Shown: piece after piece, positions 35,818 through 44,658 of the stretch
Layout of the letters: each line of letters opens with the position of its first letter
Numbering within the stretch: the stretch's first letter is position 1
Assembly (NCBI GenBank): GCA_023416695.1
Contig: JAEZGY010000019.1
Location: 8,625-72,624, forward strand
Direction of reading: 5' to 3'
DNA length: 64,000 bases
Source of the DNA: Bacillota bacterium
GTDB taxonomy: Bacteria; Bacillota; Clostridia; Lachnospirales; Lachnospiraceae
Translations under genes and position numbers: made by a program
The notes under the pieces: model-generated
What the model was told of the DNA's origin: nothing
The model's input: only the letters and a program-made list of their open reading frames with translations
Databases searched by the model: none

Positions 35818-35823
35818 AGGTAA

Positions 35824-35868
35824 TCTCCTTTAGTTTTGTTTTACGTGTGGAAGGTCTCGAACACACGA
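35824..35868 (-). ncRNA. preQ1-I riboswitch upstream of queT
   Basis: On the minus strand: stem CGUGUG / CACACG closes a 12-nt loop UUCGAGACCUUC, followed by the A-rich tail UAAAACAAAACUAAAGGAG. Size, loop start (GUUC) and A-rich tail ending at the Shine-Dalgarno match preQ1 class I aptamers. Loop CCUU can pair with AAGG of the ribosome site, giving the expected H-type pseudoknot that blocks translation when ligand is bound. The downstream queT gene agrees. Confidence 0.78.
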
Positions 35869-35930
35869 ATTGCTTTAGTTACTATAACCTAAATGATAAG
35901 TAAATGCAAGTAATTAACTAGGGTAGTAAA

Positions 35931-36245
35931 TTAGTACAGATATCTTATGATAAAGAAGGGGAATATCTTTATCTTAACCAGTACCAAAAGGTAGGCAACT
36001 ATGATTGGGATCAAATAAGAACGAATGGATGGCTTTACTGCGGAAGAAAGATAGAACTTTCGGTAAATCAAGAAAGAAATAACCACAAATAAGATACAAG
36101 TAAACACGGGTTTCTTTGGTAGCAATGAAAATACCTGTCACACTGTCATAATTACGATAGCCTACCTCTTGAGAATCCCCTTTTTATCCCCTATAATAAA
36201 AGTAATCCTATGCTTTGGAGTCTCGGTTAACATATCACACATTTG
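35931..36245 (-). pseudogene. decayed coding remnant, minus strand
   Basis: Translation of the minus strand gives a short coherent start MCDMLTETPKHRITFIIGDK at 36184-36245 that hits a stop. A +1/-1 shift at the run of A/G near 36180 continues as GDSQEVGYRNYDSVTGIFIA, and a further frame gives a hydrophobic 64-residue stretch to 35931. The pieces look like one gene broken by frameshifts. I do not recognise the family. The remaining part of the 706-bp gap (35869-35930, 36381-36523) shows nothing clear. Confidence 0.35.
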
Positions 36246-36248
36246 ACC

Positions 36249-36380
36249 TCACTCTATCTTTACCATTCTTTCGTCTGCTTTCCTTACGTCAGGGATGATC
36301 GCAGACACAATCCAAACAACAAGTAATGTAATAACAATACTATGGAAGAAGCCACATAGTAGAAACTTTGCACCTAATTA
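36249..36380 (-). pseudogene. membrane-protein fragment, no start codon
   Basis: A minus-strand frame reads LGAKFLLCGFFHSIVITLL, a further hydrophobic stretch and a charged tail (IIPDVRKADERMVKIE) before a stop at 36249. A stop codon lies immediately upstream and there is no start or ribosome site, so it is probably the 3' end of a lost single-helix membrane protein. Confidence 0.35.
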
Positions 36381-36523
36381 CATAGAAGCATAGGAGAAGG
36401 AATCAGCTTCTTGTGTCTAGTCCAATAGATATGATACAGGGAGCTGATTTTTTTGTAATGTGTAATCACTGCTTATGTTCTAAATACTATCCAAAACGGG
36501 AATGGTGTCGTGTGGCTGTAGGG

Positions 36524-37825
36524 TTACGCCTTTATCATTCGAATCGTGTGTTCGGTTTCTTTTGTTTTCGCCAATCCCAGCCTATCACAAATGTGCATCA
36601 ATTCTTTGCTTGATATAGGTACATCAATATAGGCATCTTTTCCAGCAATTGATAGTGCATACTCCAGAAGGCCAGTACCAAACCCGTTACGTTGGTATTG
36701 TCCCTCAATGTATAGGTTATCTATATGTCCGTTATCTATTGTAACAATTCCGATTTCTCTGCCAAAAGATATGCCATATAGTTTTCCGCCACTTAAAATA
36801 GCTTTTTTGATTCTTTCTGCAATGATATTTTCTTCTAAAATATATCTTGCTTCATTTTCTTCTCGGGACAAACTATATTTATATCTTCCATATCGATTGG
36901 CATATCGGCAGATATGCTCAATTTGTTCGGTAGATCCTGAGAATTCGCCGCAAACAATCTGTTTTCCTATTGCAGCCACAATCTGCGAATCGGGATTTGA
37001 CCAAGGTTTATCGATTCCCCAGTAGATTGAATTGATGGAATTCGTATTCAGATTATGAAGAAAGTCTTTTCCATTGCATATCATCTTGTAGTTTCTTCGT
37101 TTGAAATAGAACATATTACTTTCGCAGGTAAAAACCGAAGTTACCTTACCACCTTGATGTATAAGTGCATCTTTTAACGATTGCAGATCAATATCATCCG
37201 GAATAGTTTCATAAATTCCATCAAACAATCGAAAACATGCCCAATAATCTTTGACTTCCGGTACAATCCTTGACGACCAACTTGCGTAACAATTCACTAA
37301 CTGCATCAGTACATATTTGCCGTCGGCATCGTGAAAATCGGCTTCAGAAAGGGGATGCGCCTCCTGTTGGGTATATGCTTTGCCCGCCGTCCGTAATTGG
37401 ACAGCAATAATATCCCCATCTTCAAAGATACGTTCTGTTTGAACATTCGGCTTGATCTTCTTTCTCATTGGTTGAGGAGAAAGAAGTTTTTCTTTGAAAT
37501 CCTTAAGTTTCTTTTTTCTGGATTCCAGAGTCTTTTCACCCGCTTCAGCCCATAACTCCAAGCCAAAGTCATTGTCAATCATTTGAATAGCCCTGCTACG
37601 CACAGAATCTGTCAATATACCCTTTTTCCACATAAAATCAGAAAGAGAATAAATGTAATTACACCATTCCTCTTCGTCCGATTCATCAAACATTTCCCCT
37701 CGGACATAGAGGTCTATTGTTTTCAGCGCTTCTTCAACATCGAATTTATAGAAAGCGGCAGAATACTCTATGTATAAATCCTTTGCAGTATCGTTGCCGG
37801 TGATACTGGTATTCCATGTTCCCAT
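36524..37825 (-). CDS. DUF4259-like N domain fused to C-terminal GNAT acetyltransferase
   Basis: 433 residues from ATG 37825 (MGTWNTSITGNDTA), preceded by GAAAGGGGAA; an upstream in-frame ATG would add 17 residues over that site. Residues 1-~85 resemble DUF4259 (MGTWxxxxxxNDTA). A Lys-rich stretch follows, then a central ~200-residue region (from FEDGDIIAVQL) with many aromatic residues. The last ~90 residues are a GNAT fold with the acetyl-CoA motif LYIEGQYQRNGFGTGLLEYA. Function unknown; toxin-immunity or modification of a small molecule are guesses. Flanking genes are unrelated. Confidence 0.8.
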   Translation of the reverse strand: MGTWNTSITGNDTAKDLYIEYSAAFYKFDVEEALKTIDLYVRGEMFDESDEEEWCNYIYSLSDFMWKKGILTDSVRSRAIQMIDNDFGLELWAEAGEKTLESRKKKLKDFKEKLLSPQPMRKKIKPNVQTERIFEDGDIIAVQLRTAGKAYTQQEAHPLSEADFHDADGKYVLMQLVNCYASWSSRIVPEVKDYWACFRLFDGIYETIPDDIDLQSLKDALIHQGGKVTSVFTCESNMFYFKRRNYKMICNGKDFLHNLNTNSINSIYWGIDKPWSNPDSQIVAAIGKQIVCGEFSGSTEQIEHICRYANRYGRYKYSLSREENEARYILEENIIAERIKKAILSGGKLYGISFGREIGIVTIDNGHIDNLYIEGQYQRNGFGTGLLEYALSIAGKDAYIDVPISSKELMHICDRLGLAKTKETEHTIRMIKA

Positions 37826-37993
37826 ACTACATTCCCCTTTCCCTTCATAGTCAATTACAACCATTCCTTTCTGCAATTTTCACATCATTCGTTGCAAAAG
37901 TGTTGCAGTGCGGTTTTCTTCAAAACATAAAATGCCAGATAGTCCTTGGTTTCCAAGGGTTTGCAGGCAATTGTAAGCCAGTTTGTATTATTC

Positions 37994-38161
37994 TTACTCT
38001 TTTATTGTAAAAGAATATAGAAGAACAATAATACTTGCTAGAATGAAGATTCCTCCAGCAGTCTCAGCATCTGAACCATATAAAAAGAAATTGCCACTTA
38101 GAAAAATTCCACCTAAGATTAACATATAAATAGATATTAAGATAGCTCGTATTCTTTTCAC
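37994..38161 (-). CDS. 55-residue two-helix membrane protein
   Basis: A small gene below common length cut-offs. GTG at 38159-38161 has GGGGGAG 8 nt upstream. The product starts MKRIRAILISIYMLILGGIF and has two hydrophobic segments (about 5-24 and 36-50) around a short SGNFFLYGSDAETAGG loop, ending FTIKE. The uninterrupted hydrophobic pattern, positively charged N terminus and strong ribosome site support a real gene. No family is recognised. Confidence 0.6.
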   Translation of the reverse strand: MKRIRAILISIYMLILGGIFLSGNFFLYGSDAETAGGIFILASIIVLLYSFTIKE

Positions 38162-38292
38162 TTGTTATTCTCCCCCAATCAAAGTTTTATAGATATTAAA
38201 ATCGTCTACCTTGGTCACTATGTTATAGGAAAATAATAACATAATAAGGTAATCATATCAATTTAGAGTGCCTAATTGATAGAAACGATGTA

Positions 38293-38820
38293 TTATATCT
38301 CTAAATCCGTCATAAGCATTCCATATACAAAACTATCCGTCCACTCTCCCTTATTCCAATAGTCTTTTATAAAATGAGCCTCTTTGCGCATACCGACTCT
38401 TTCACAAAGCTTGGCTGATGAAAGGTTTCTAGCATCTAGATTTGCCTGTATACGATGTACCTTTAACTCGTTAAATACATACTCAATGGTACTTCGTACC
38501 GCCTCAGTAGCATAGCCTTTTCCTGCATATGTCTCATTAAATGCAAAACCAATTTCCACCGTTTCCTTCATACTGGTATACCATATAGATATGTCTCCAA
38601 TTACCTTTTCCCCTAGCTCACAAGCCAAACTGATGCCTTTCTCTTTCGTTAGTATGTTAGAGGAAAGCTTGTGACGAAAGGCTTCCTCCACAGAATCTTT
38701 CGTCCATGGTTCATGTAATAAATAACGACAAGTATCTTCATTTTTATAGATTTCAAATGCATCCATACAGTCGGCTTCCCTAAAAGGCCTAACCCTCATT
38801 CTTTTCGTTATGATTTCCAT
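38293..38820 (-). CDS. GNAT-family acetyltransferase (RimJ/RimL type)
   Basis: 175 residues from ATG 38820, 6 nt after GGAGGA; the ATG at 38826 is too close to that site. N-acetyltransferase fold: TKRMRVRPFREADC start, EIGFAFNETYAGKGYATEAVRSTIEYVFNELKVHRIQANLDARNLSSAKLCERVGMRKEAH carries the acetyl-CoA motif (GKGYATEA) and the family NxxS motif. Substrate could be an N-terminal ribosomal residue, an antibiotic or another amine. Confidence 0.88.
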   Translation of the reverse strand: MEIITKRMRVRPFREADCMDAFEIYKNEDTCRYLLHEPWTKDSVEEAFRHKLSSNILTKEKGISLACELGEKVIGDISIWYTSMKETVEIGFAFNETYAGKGYATEAVRSTIEYVFNELKVHRIQANLDARNLSSAKLCERVGMRKEAHFIKDYWNKGEWTDSFVYGMLMTDLEI

Positions 38821-39171
38821 ATTCATTCCTCCTATCCTATTGTATATTATCCTCATATTTTACAATAATGTTTTTTATTCTAAATAAAGTTTTCCAACCC
38901 TAATGACGAATTTAAGTAAAAATCAAACTGCATCTCGTCTTACATCTCACCAAAGTTTTATAGATCATAGATGCTATCATAATTATTCTATAGCATGATA
39001 GAGGAGGATGTAAATATATTTCATAATCTGGATTGATGATACATTAACACATAAAACAAAAAAATGTTTTATAAGTACTAAATTAGTCACATTTGGAAAA
39101 CTAAAGGGTTACCAAAAAGACATAATATGTTATAATAGGGGCTAGGTGAGATACTATAGGAGGATTATGCT
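38821..39171. other. 351-bp divergent intergenic region
   Basis: AT-rich. It holds an imperfect inverted repeat ATGCTAT..ATAGCAT near 38969-39000, a perfect ATAAAACA / TGTTTTAT hairpin at about 39051-39073 and a promoter-like TGTTATAAT ending at 39136 for the GH18 gene. The matching -35 is poor. No coding potential was seen. Confidence 0.5.
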
Positions 39172-40875
39172 ATGGATAGAAAGATGAAGCAAACTATTAT
39201 TTGTGGCTGTGCTGTTCTGGCTATTATTATTGTTTGCGTGGCATTGGTTATTAAGGATAAATTCACACCAAGTGATGAACATATGGAATTGACTGAATTT
39301 TACCAAGTAAACCAGGGTGAGATTCTGATTTTCATGGAGAATTACCAGTACGAGAAGACAGGTCTGTACATTGATAACACAGTTTATATAGATTATAATA
39401 CGGTAGTAGAACATATTAATAAGAGGTTTTATTGGGACAATAACGAGAACCTTTTACTATATACCACGCCTACAGATATTATTAAGGTATCAGCAGGGAC
39501 AACAGGCTATCAAGTAAATAAGAGCGAAGAGAAAACAGATTATCCTGTTGTGAAGGTGAATGGTGATAAGGTATACGTAGCCTTGGAATTTGTTAAGAAA
39601 TACTCCAATGTTGAGTATCAAGTGTTTTTAGAGCCAAATCGTGTGGTTCTGACCTGTAACTGGGGCAAACAACTACAGTATGCGGAAGCAGAGAAGAATT
39701 TAAGTGTCAGAGTAAAAGCGGATATTAAGAGCCCTATTCTAGAGGATATTGAAGCTGGAGACATGCTTGTATTTGTAGATGAGGGAGCTCAGGAGAATGG
39801 ATTTGTTAAGGTTATGACATCAACAGGTGTCATCGGCTATGCAAGAGAAAAATATCTATTAGATGGTGAATATATTGTTCTTCAAAATGACTATAAGGAA
39901 CCAGAATACACCAGTATTAAGAAGACGGGCACTATTAATATGGTGTGGCATCAGGTTTTTGGTCAACCAGGCAATGGGGAACTGTTAAATATGCTAGATG
40001 GAGCTAAAGGGGTTAATGTAATTAGTCCAACCTGGTTTTCCATAGCTAATGAGAATGGTGAGATTACTTCTCTGGCTAGCGAGAAGTATGTGGAACAGGC
40101 TCATAATCAAGGTGTTGATGTATGGGCATTAGTAGATGACTTTAATACGGAGATAGACAAGGTTAAATTATTTACAAGAACCTCTAGTAGAGAGAAGCTT
40201 TCCAATGAGATTGTTTCCGCAGCGATTCGTTATAATGTAGATGGTATCAATATTGATTTTGAGAAAATCACAGCAGAATACAGTAAAGCATATGTGCAAT
40301 TTTTAAGAGAGCTTTCTGTGAAATGTCGTAATAATGGCATTATTCTTTCCATAGACAACTATATTCCAGCTGCCTACAATAAGTTTTATGATAGAAAAGA
40401 ACAAGGAATTATAGCGGATTATATTATTTGTATGGCCTATGATGAGCACTATGCAGGCTCTGAGGAAAGTGGTTCAGTATCCAGTATTAATTATGTAACC
40501 CAGGCACTTCAAGATACAAAGGCTGAGGTTCCTACGGAGAAGATTATAATGGCACTCCCATTTTATACTAGACTATGGCGTGAAGTGAAAGGGGCCAATG
40601 GCACTGAGGTTAGTTCTGAGGCTTATAGTATGGTAAAAGCAGAAAAGCTTCTTCAGAATAAGGGAGTTACCTTGGAGTGGAATGCTGAGATTGGCCAATA
40701 TTATGGGCAATATGAGGAAGATGGAGCTATCTTTAGGATGTGGTTAGAGGATGAGAAATCCTATGAGACGAAGCTAAAAGCTGTGTTTGCAGAGCCAGTG
40801 GCTGGTGTTGCAGCATGGAAACTTGGATTACAGAAGGAAACCATCTGGAACCTAATTGCTAAATATGCCAATTAA
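39172..40875 (+). CDS. GH18 family hydrolase with SH3 domain, spore/cell-wall type
   Basis: 567 residues. An N-terminal signal anchor (about 7-27) leads to a copper-amine-oxidase-like/stalk region, an SH3-type domain (about 170-232, NLSVRVKADIKSPIL to GYAREKYL) and a GH18 catalytic barrel (about 250-565). The motif VDGINIDFE supplies the acidic catalytic Glu; CMAYDEHYAGS is the matching strand. Homologues (YaaH/YdhD-like) cleave N-acetylglucosaminyl bonds in spore cortex. AGGAGG lies 9 nt before the ATG. Next gene is a cell-wall amidase after a terminator. Confidence 0.9.
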   Translation: MDRKMKQTIICGCAVLAIIIVCVALVIKDKFTPSDEHMELTEFYQVNQGEILIFMENYQYEKTGLYIDNTVYIDYNTVVEHINKRFYWDNNENLLLYTTPTDIIKVSAGTTGYQVNKSEEKTDYPVVKVNGDKVYVALEFVKKYSNVEYQVFLEPNRVVLTCNWGKQLQYAEAEKNLSVRVKADIKSPILEDIEAGDMLVFVDEGAQENGFVKVMTSTGVIGYAREKYLLDGEYIVLQNDYKEPEYTSIKKTGTINMVWHQVFGQPGNGELLNMLDGAKGVNVISPTWFSIANENGEITSLASEKYVEQAHNQGVDVWALVDDFNTEIDKVKLFTRTSSREKLSNEIVSAAIRYNVDGINIDFEKITAEYSKAYVQFLRELSVKCRNNGIILSIDNYIPAAYNKFYDRKEQGIIADYIICMAYDEHYAGSEESGSVSSINYVTQALQDTKAEVPTEKIIMALPFYTRLWREVKGANGTEVSSEAYSMVKAEKLLQNKGVTLEWNAEIGQYYGQYEEDGAIFRMWLEDEKSYETKLKAVFAEPVAGVAAWKLGLQKETIWNLIAKYAN

Positions 40876-40902
40876 CAGGTAAATACTATTTTGCTTATAG
40901 AA

Positions 40903-40943
40903 ACCACAAGCCCTTAAGTTTGATAGGGCTTGTGGTGTTTTTT
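40903..40943 (+). terminator. terminator of the GH18 gene
   Basis: Perfect 12-bp stem ACCACAAGCCCT / AGGGCTTGTGGT, 10-nt loop, GTTTTTT tail. Confidence 0.93.
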
Positions 40944-41047
40944 GTGGGAGCAGTGAGGCTTAGTGGTTTCCTAATATGCTCCTTAGACATACATAGTCTG
41001 CCTACCTCATAAACTGTATTAATCATTAGTAAGGAAGAGAGTAAGCA

Positions 41048-41737
41048 GTGAAAAAGTACCGTAATCTGATTTTTATTTGTTTAGTGGCAGTCAGCATGGT
41101 ATTATTGTCACCCAAGGGAGTGACTGTGATAAAGAATGCGATGGTCACTAGTAACGATACAAAACAGTTAATCATTATTGATCCAGGGCATGGTGGAGCA
41201 GATCCTGGAAAGGTTGGAATTAATAATGCCTTAGAAAAGGATATTAACCTTAGCATCTCTTTTAAGCTTAAGGTGTACCTAGAACAATTGGGATATGAGG
41301 TAGTACTTACCCGTACAGATGACAATGGGCTTTATAGCTTAGAGGACAATAATAAAAAGCGAGCAGATATGAAGAAGCGGGTGTCCATAATTAATGAGGC
41401 AAACCCAGTTATGACAATTAGCATCCATCAAAATAGTTTTCCCCAAGCCAGTTCCAGGGGAGCACAGGTCTTTTATCATGTGAAGTCCCCGGAAGGAAAG
41501 AGATTAGCAGAGACTATTCAAGAACAGATGAAGTTAGTTCTTAATGATGGAAACAAACGAGTTGCTAAGTCCAATGACAGCTATTACATGCTTAAGAATA
41601 CTTCTTGTCCAACGGTGATAGTTGAATGTGGCTTTCTTTCTAATCCTGCAGAGGCAGATTTATTACTTGATGATAGCTATCAGGATAAGGTAGCCTATGG
41701 AATTACAGAAGGTATTAAGGCATATATACGACAATAG
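41048..41737 (+). CDS. cwlD: N-acetylmuramoyl-L-alanine amidase, CwlD-like
   Basis: 229 residues from GTG 41048. An N-terminal membrane anchor (about 5-25) precedes an Amidase_3 zinc domain: IIDPGHGGADPG with His and the following Glu in ALEKDINLSIS, SIHQNSF with the second His, and catalytic Glu in VIVECGFLSNP. Short single-domain form like CwlD, which trims peptides from cortex peptidoglycan to allow muramic-lactam formation. The general amidase activity is certain; the spore role is inferred from type and from the adjacent GH18 gene. Confidence 0.88.
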   Translation: MKKYRNLIFICLVAVSMVLLSPKGVTVIKNAMVTSNDTKQLIIIDPGHGGADPGKVGINNALEKDINLSISFKLKVYLEQLGYEVVLTRTDDNGLYSLEDNNKKRADMKKRVSIINEANPVMTISIHQNSFPQASSRGAQVFYHVKSPEGKRLAETIQEQMKLVLNDGNKRVAKSNDSYYMLKNTSCPTVIVECGFLSNPAEADLLLDDSYQDKVAYGITEGIKAYIRQ

Positions 41738-41775
41738 AATGAAAACAAAGAAATGTACATAGTAGAGGTGATAAA

Positions 41776-42441
41776 GTGGAAAGATACTGTGATTTAAATG
41801 AGATTAGCGATGGAAAACTCTATAAAGCAGAGGACTGGGTGAAGGCTGGTAGTAACGGTTGTAAAGGGTGCTCTAAGTGTTGTCAGATTGTAGGGGAAAG
41901 CATTGTGCTTGACCCATTTGATGTGTATGAATTAACCTCCCATATGGGAGTCACCATACAGGAGCTTCTAGCCAAGAAGCTTGAGCTTCATGTAGTAGAT
42001 GGGCTAATTATGCCAAATATTAAGATGGAGAATAAGAAGGGTGGTTGCGGGTTCTTAAGTGCAGAAGGACGCTGCACCATCCATAGTTTTCGGCCAGGAT
42101 TTTGTCGGATGTTTCCTTTTGGGCGTTACTACGAAAACGACAGTTTTCATTATATTTTGCAGGTGGATCAGTGCCCTTATCCAGATAAGACTAAGGTGCA
42201 GATAGGTCAGTGGATTGGGATTCCTGAGCTTAAGACCTACGAGCAGTATATTTGTGACTGGCACTACTTTCTATTATCTTTACAAAAAAAGATTAAAGCA
42301 GGTGTGGAGGATGCTCTTTTAAAACAGATGAATATGTACATACTGCAGTTGTTTTATTTCCTTCCGTATGATGCAAACATCGACTTTTATTCGCAGTTTT
42401 ATAGTCGATTAAGTAAAGCGAAGAAAGAAATGCATTACTAA
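41776..42441 (+). CDS. YkgJ-family cysteine-cluster protein
   Basis: 221 residues from GTG 41776 with GAGGTG upstream. The Cys pattern CKGCSKCC near residue 33, CGFLSAEGRCTIHSFRPGFCRMFPFGR mid-protein and CPYP later matches the YkgJ/zinc-iron-chelating domain family. The C-terminal ~70 residues are helical. The family is suspected to bind Fe-S or zinc but has no firm function. It is 38 bp after cwlD. Confidence 0.85.
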   Translation: MERYCDLNEISDGKLYKAEDWVKAGSNGCKGCSKCCQIVGESIVLDPFDVYELTSHMGVTIQELLAKKLELHVVDGLIMPNIKMENKKGGCGFLSAEGRCTIHSFRPGFCRMFPFGRYYENDSFHYILQVDQCPYPDKTKVQIGQWIGIPELKTYEQYICDWHYFLLSLQKKIKAGVEDALLKQMNMYILQLFYFLPYDANIDFYSQFYSRLSKAKKEMHY

Positions 42442-42480
42442 ACTTTTAAAAAGTTATCTTGAGTAGTAAATGCCCCTTTC

Positions 42481-42509
42481 TTGCCATGCTCTATGAGAAG
42501 TGCTATAAT
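42481..42509 (+). promoter_or_regulatory. promoter of tsaC-ywlE-rpiB
   Basis: TTGCCA (42481-42486), 17-bp spacer, extended TGCTATAAT with TATAAT at 42504-42509. Confidence 0.75.
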
Positions 42510-42567
42510 GTCAGAAAAGGTTTAGTAAGACATGAGGGACTGTGGAGAAAGGAAAGTTGATTAGGCA

Positions 42568-43635
42568 GTGAAAACAATAGTTGAGACATTAGACAGAAAT
42601 CATCTGGATGAGAATATACTAAAACGTGCTGGTGATATTATTAAGCATGGTGGATTAGTAGCATTTCCCACAGAGACCGTATATGGACTTGGAGCAGACG
42701 GGCTTAAGGAGCAGGCCGCTAAAAAGATATATGAAGCCAAAGGACGTCCAAGCGATAATCCTTTGATTTTGCATATAGCAGACATAGATAGTTTAAAGGA
42801 ATTAGCAGTAGAGATACCAGAAAGTGCTTATACATTAGCTAAAGCATATTGGCCAGGACCACTTACTATGGTGTTAAAGAAAAGTAGTAAGGTACCCTAC
42901 GGGACCACAGGTGGATTAGATACAGTGGCAATCCGCATGCCAAAGGATGAGATTGCACTTGGACTTATTAAGGCTTCTGGTTGCTATATTGCCGCTCCTA
43001 GTGCTAATACCTCAGGAAGACCAAGCCCAACCATGGCCAAGCATGTACTAGAGGACATGGATGGTAAGCTAGAGCTCATTTTAGATGGAGGACAAGTTGG
43101 AATTGGCATTGAATCCACAATCGTGGATTTGACCTCTGAGAAACCGATGATATTACGTCCCGGTTATATAACTAAAGAAATGCTAGAAGCTTTACTAGGA
43201 CCTGTCTGTGTAGATTCCGCTATTTTAGCAAAGAATAAGGACAAAAATTATAAGCCTAAGGCTCCAGGAATGAAATATAGGCATTACGCACCAAAGGGTG
43301 ATTTAACCGTTTTTCAAGGTGATATTAAGAAGGTAGTAGATCATATTAATGAACTCACTAAGGAGAGAATGTCTCATGGAGAGACGGTGGGGATTATTGC
43401 TACAGAAGAAACTAAAGCGTATTATACCCAAGGTATTGTGAAAACCATAGGATCGAGACAGGATGAAGAGAGCATAGCCCACGGGCTTTATGCAGTGTTA
43501 CGTGAGTTTGATGATTTACAGGTGGATATTATATATGGGGAAAGCTTTAAAGAGGATGGGTTTGGACAGGCTATTATGAACCGTCTTTTAAAAGCAGCTG
43601 GATATCAGGTCGTAAAGCTAAAGGAAACAGAGTAA
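42568..43635 (+). CDS. tsaC: threonylcarbamoyl-AMP synthase (Sua5 type)
   Basis: 355 residues, GTG start at 42568. The YrdC domain (1-~205) contains FPTETVYGLGAD, KGRPSDNPLILHI and APSANTSGRPSPT, which bind ATP and threonine. A linker (PGMKYRHYAPKG) leads to the C-terminal Sua5 domain. It makes threonylcarbamoyl-AMP for the t6A37 tRNA modification. The tsaC-ywlE-rpiB order upstream of atp genes is conserved in Firmicutes. Confidence 0.94.
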   Translation: MKTIVETLDRNHLDENILKRAGDIIKHGGLVAFPTETVYGLGADGLKEQAAKKIYEAKGRPSDNPLILHIADIDSLKELAVEIPESAYTLAKAYWPGPLTMVLKKSSKVPYGTTGGLDTVAIRMPKDEIALGLIKASGCYIAAPSANTSGRPSPTMAKHVLEDMDGKLELILDGGQVGIGIESTIVDLTSEKPMILRPGYITKEMLEALLGPVCVDSAILAKNKDKNYKPKAPGMKYRHYAPKGDLTVFQGDIKKVVDHINELTKERMSHGETVGIIATEETKAYYTQGIVKTIGSRQDEESIAHGLYAVLREFDDLQVDIIYGESFKEDGFGQAIMNRLLKAAGYQVVKLKETE

Positions 43636-43693
43636 TCGTAGGGGTTAACAGCTAACGAGTAAAATTGTGATAACACGATAAGGAGAAGTAGCT

Positions 43694-44149
43694 ATGAAGT
43701 ATGATAGATTAATATTTGTCTGTACAGGGAATACTTGTAGAAGCCCTATGGCAGAAGCACTTTATAATCGTATGGAGACTGTGGGAAGTATTGATGTAGC
43801 ATCTAGGGGAATAGTAGTATTATTTCCAGAGCCAGCTAATCCAAAGGCATGTGCCGTGTTAAAAAACAATGACCTATCCATAGATAACCACACAGCAACC
43901 CCTCTCTTACCGGAAGATGTAACTGATAACACACTGATTCTGACGATGACGGGCAAGCAGAAGCAACACATTAAAGAGAACTATGAGATGGCAAATGAAG
44001 TATATACCATCAAAGAATTTGTGGGCTTAGAGGGAGATGTAATAGACCCTTATGGAGGTACTCTGCTGGATTATGAGGATTGCTATAATGAACTTTCACA
44101 ATTAGTGAAGAAAACCATATATCAATTACATGAGGAGGATAATCAATGA
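43694..44149 (+). CDS. ywlE: low-molecular-weight protein (arginine/tyrosine) phosphatase
   Basis: 151 residues. The P-loop CTGNTCRS (CX5R) near the N terminus and the general-acid motif DPYGG near residue 115 are intact. In Bacillus, YwlE dephosphorylates arginine, set by a Thr in the P-loop; here the loop CTGNTCR has Thr at that position, agreeing with YwlE. Start ATG has AAGGAG; the stop overlaps rpiB by 4 bp. Confidence 0.9.
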   Translation: MKYDRLIFVCTGNTCRSPMAEALYNRMETVGSIDVASRGIVVLFPEPANPKACAVLKNNDLSIDNHTATPLLPEDVTDNTLILTMTGKQKQHIKENYEMANEVYTIKEFVGLEGDVIDPYGGTLLDYEDCYNELSQLVKKTIYQLHEEDNQ

Positions 44150-44574
44150 TAGCGATAGCATCAGACCATGGTGGTTTTGAGTTGAAGCAAGAAATAAGAA
44201 AGTATTTAGATGAGAGAAATATTCCATATAAGGATTTTGGCACCAATAGTACAGATTCCTGTGACTATCCTGTATATGCCAAAGAGGTAGCTCATGCAGT
44301 AGCAAATAAAGAATTTGAGAAGGGAATTCTAATCTGTGGAACAGGAATTGGGATTTCTATAGCTGCCAATAAAGTAAAGGGTATTCGAGCGGCTCTTTGT
44401 CATGATTGCTTTAGTGCCCAGGCAACTAGAGAGCACAACGATGCCAATATCTTAGCAATGGGTGGTAGAGTAATAGGTGCAGGATTAGCACTAAAAATCG
44501 TGGATACCTTCTTAAACACAGAGTTTTCCAATGATGAACGTCATAAAAGAAGAATTGATTTGATAGAAGAATAA
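44146..44574 (+). CDS. rpiB: ribose-5-phosphate isomerase B
   Basis: 142 residues. RpiB/LacAB motifs: ASDHGGFELK at the start, DSCDYPVYAKEVA, active-site CGTGIGISIAANK with base Cys, and CHDCFSAQATREHNDANILAMGGRVIG. Interconverts ribose-5-P and ribulose-5-P. Last gene of the unit, followed by a strong terminator. Confidence 0.95.
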   Translation: MIAIASDHGGFELKQEIRKYLDERNIPYKDFGTNSTDSCDYPVYAKEVAHAVANKEFEKGILICGTGIGISIAANKVKGIRAALCHDCFSAQATREHNDANILAMGGRVIGAGLALKIVDTFLNTEFSNDERHKRRIDLIEE

Positions 44575-44597
44575 CTTTTTAGATTATAATGATAAGT

Positions 44598-44648
44598 ACG
44601 GGGCTGTCGCTTTAACGAATGGAAATCGTGAAGCGACAGCCCCGTTTT
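44598..44648. terminator. bidirectional terminator after rpiB and DUF402 gene
   Basis: Perfect 15-bp stem ACGGGGCTGTCGCTT / AAGCGACAGCCCCGT with TTTT on the plus side. The minus-strand DUF402 gene ends 11 bp away. Confidence 0.92.
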
Positions 44649-44658
44649 ATGTACCTAA

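Noticed and set aside
36413..36613. 66-codon plus-strand frame
   Set aside because: Partly antisense to the GNAT fusion gene, without ribosome site or recognisable sequence.
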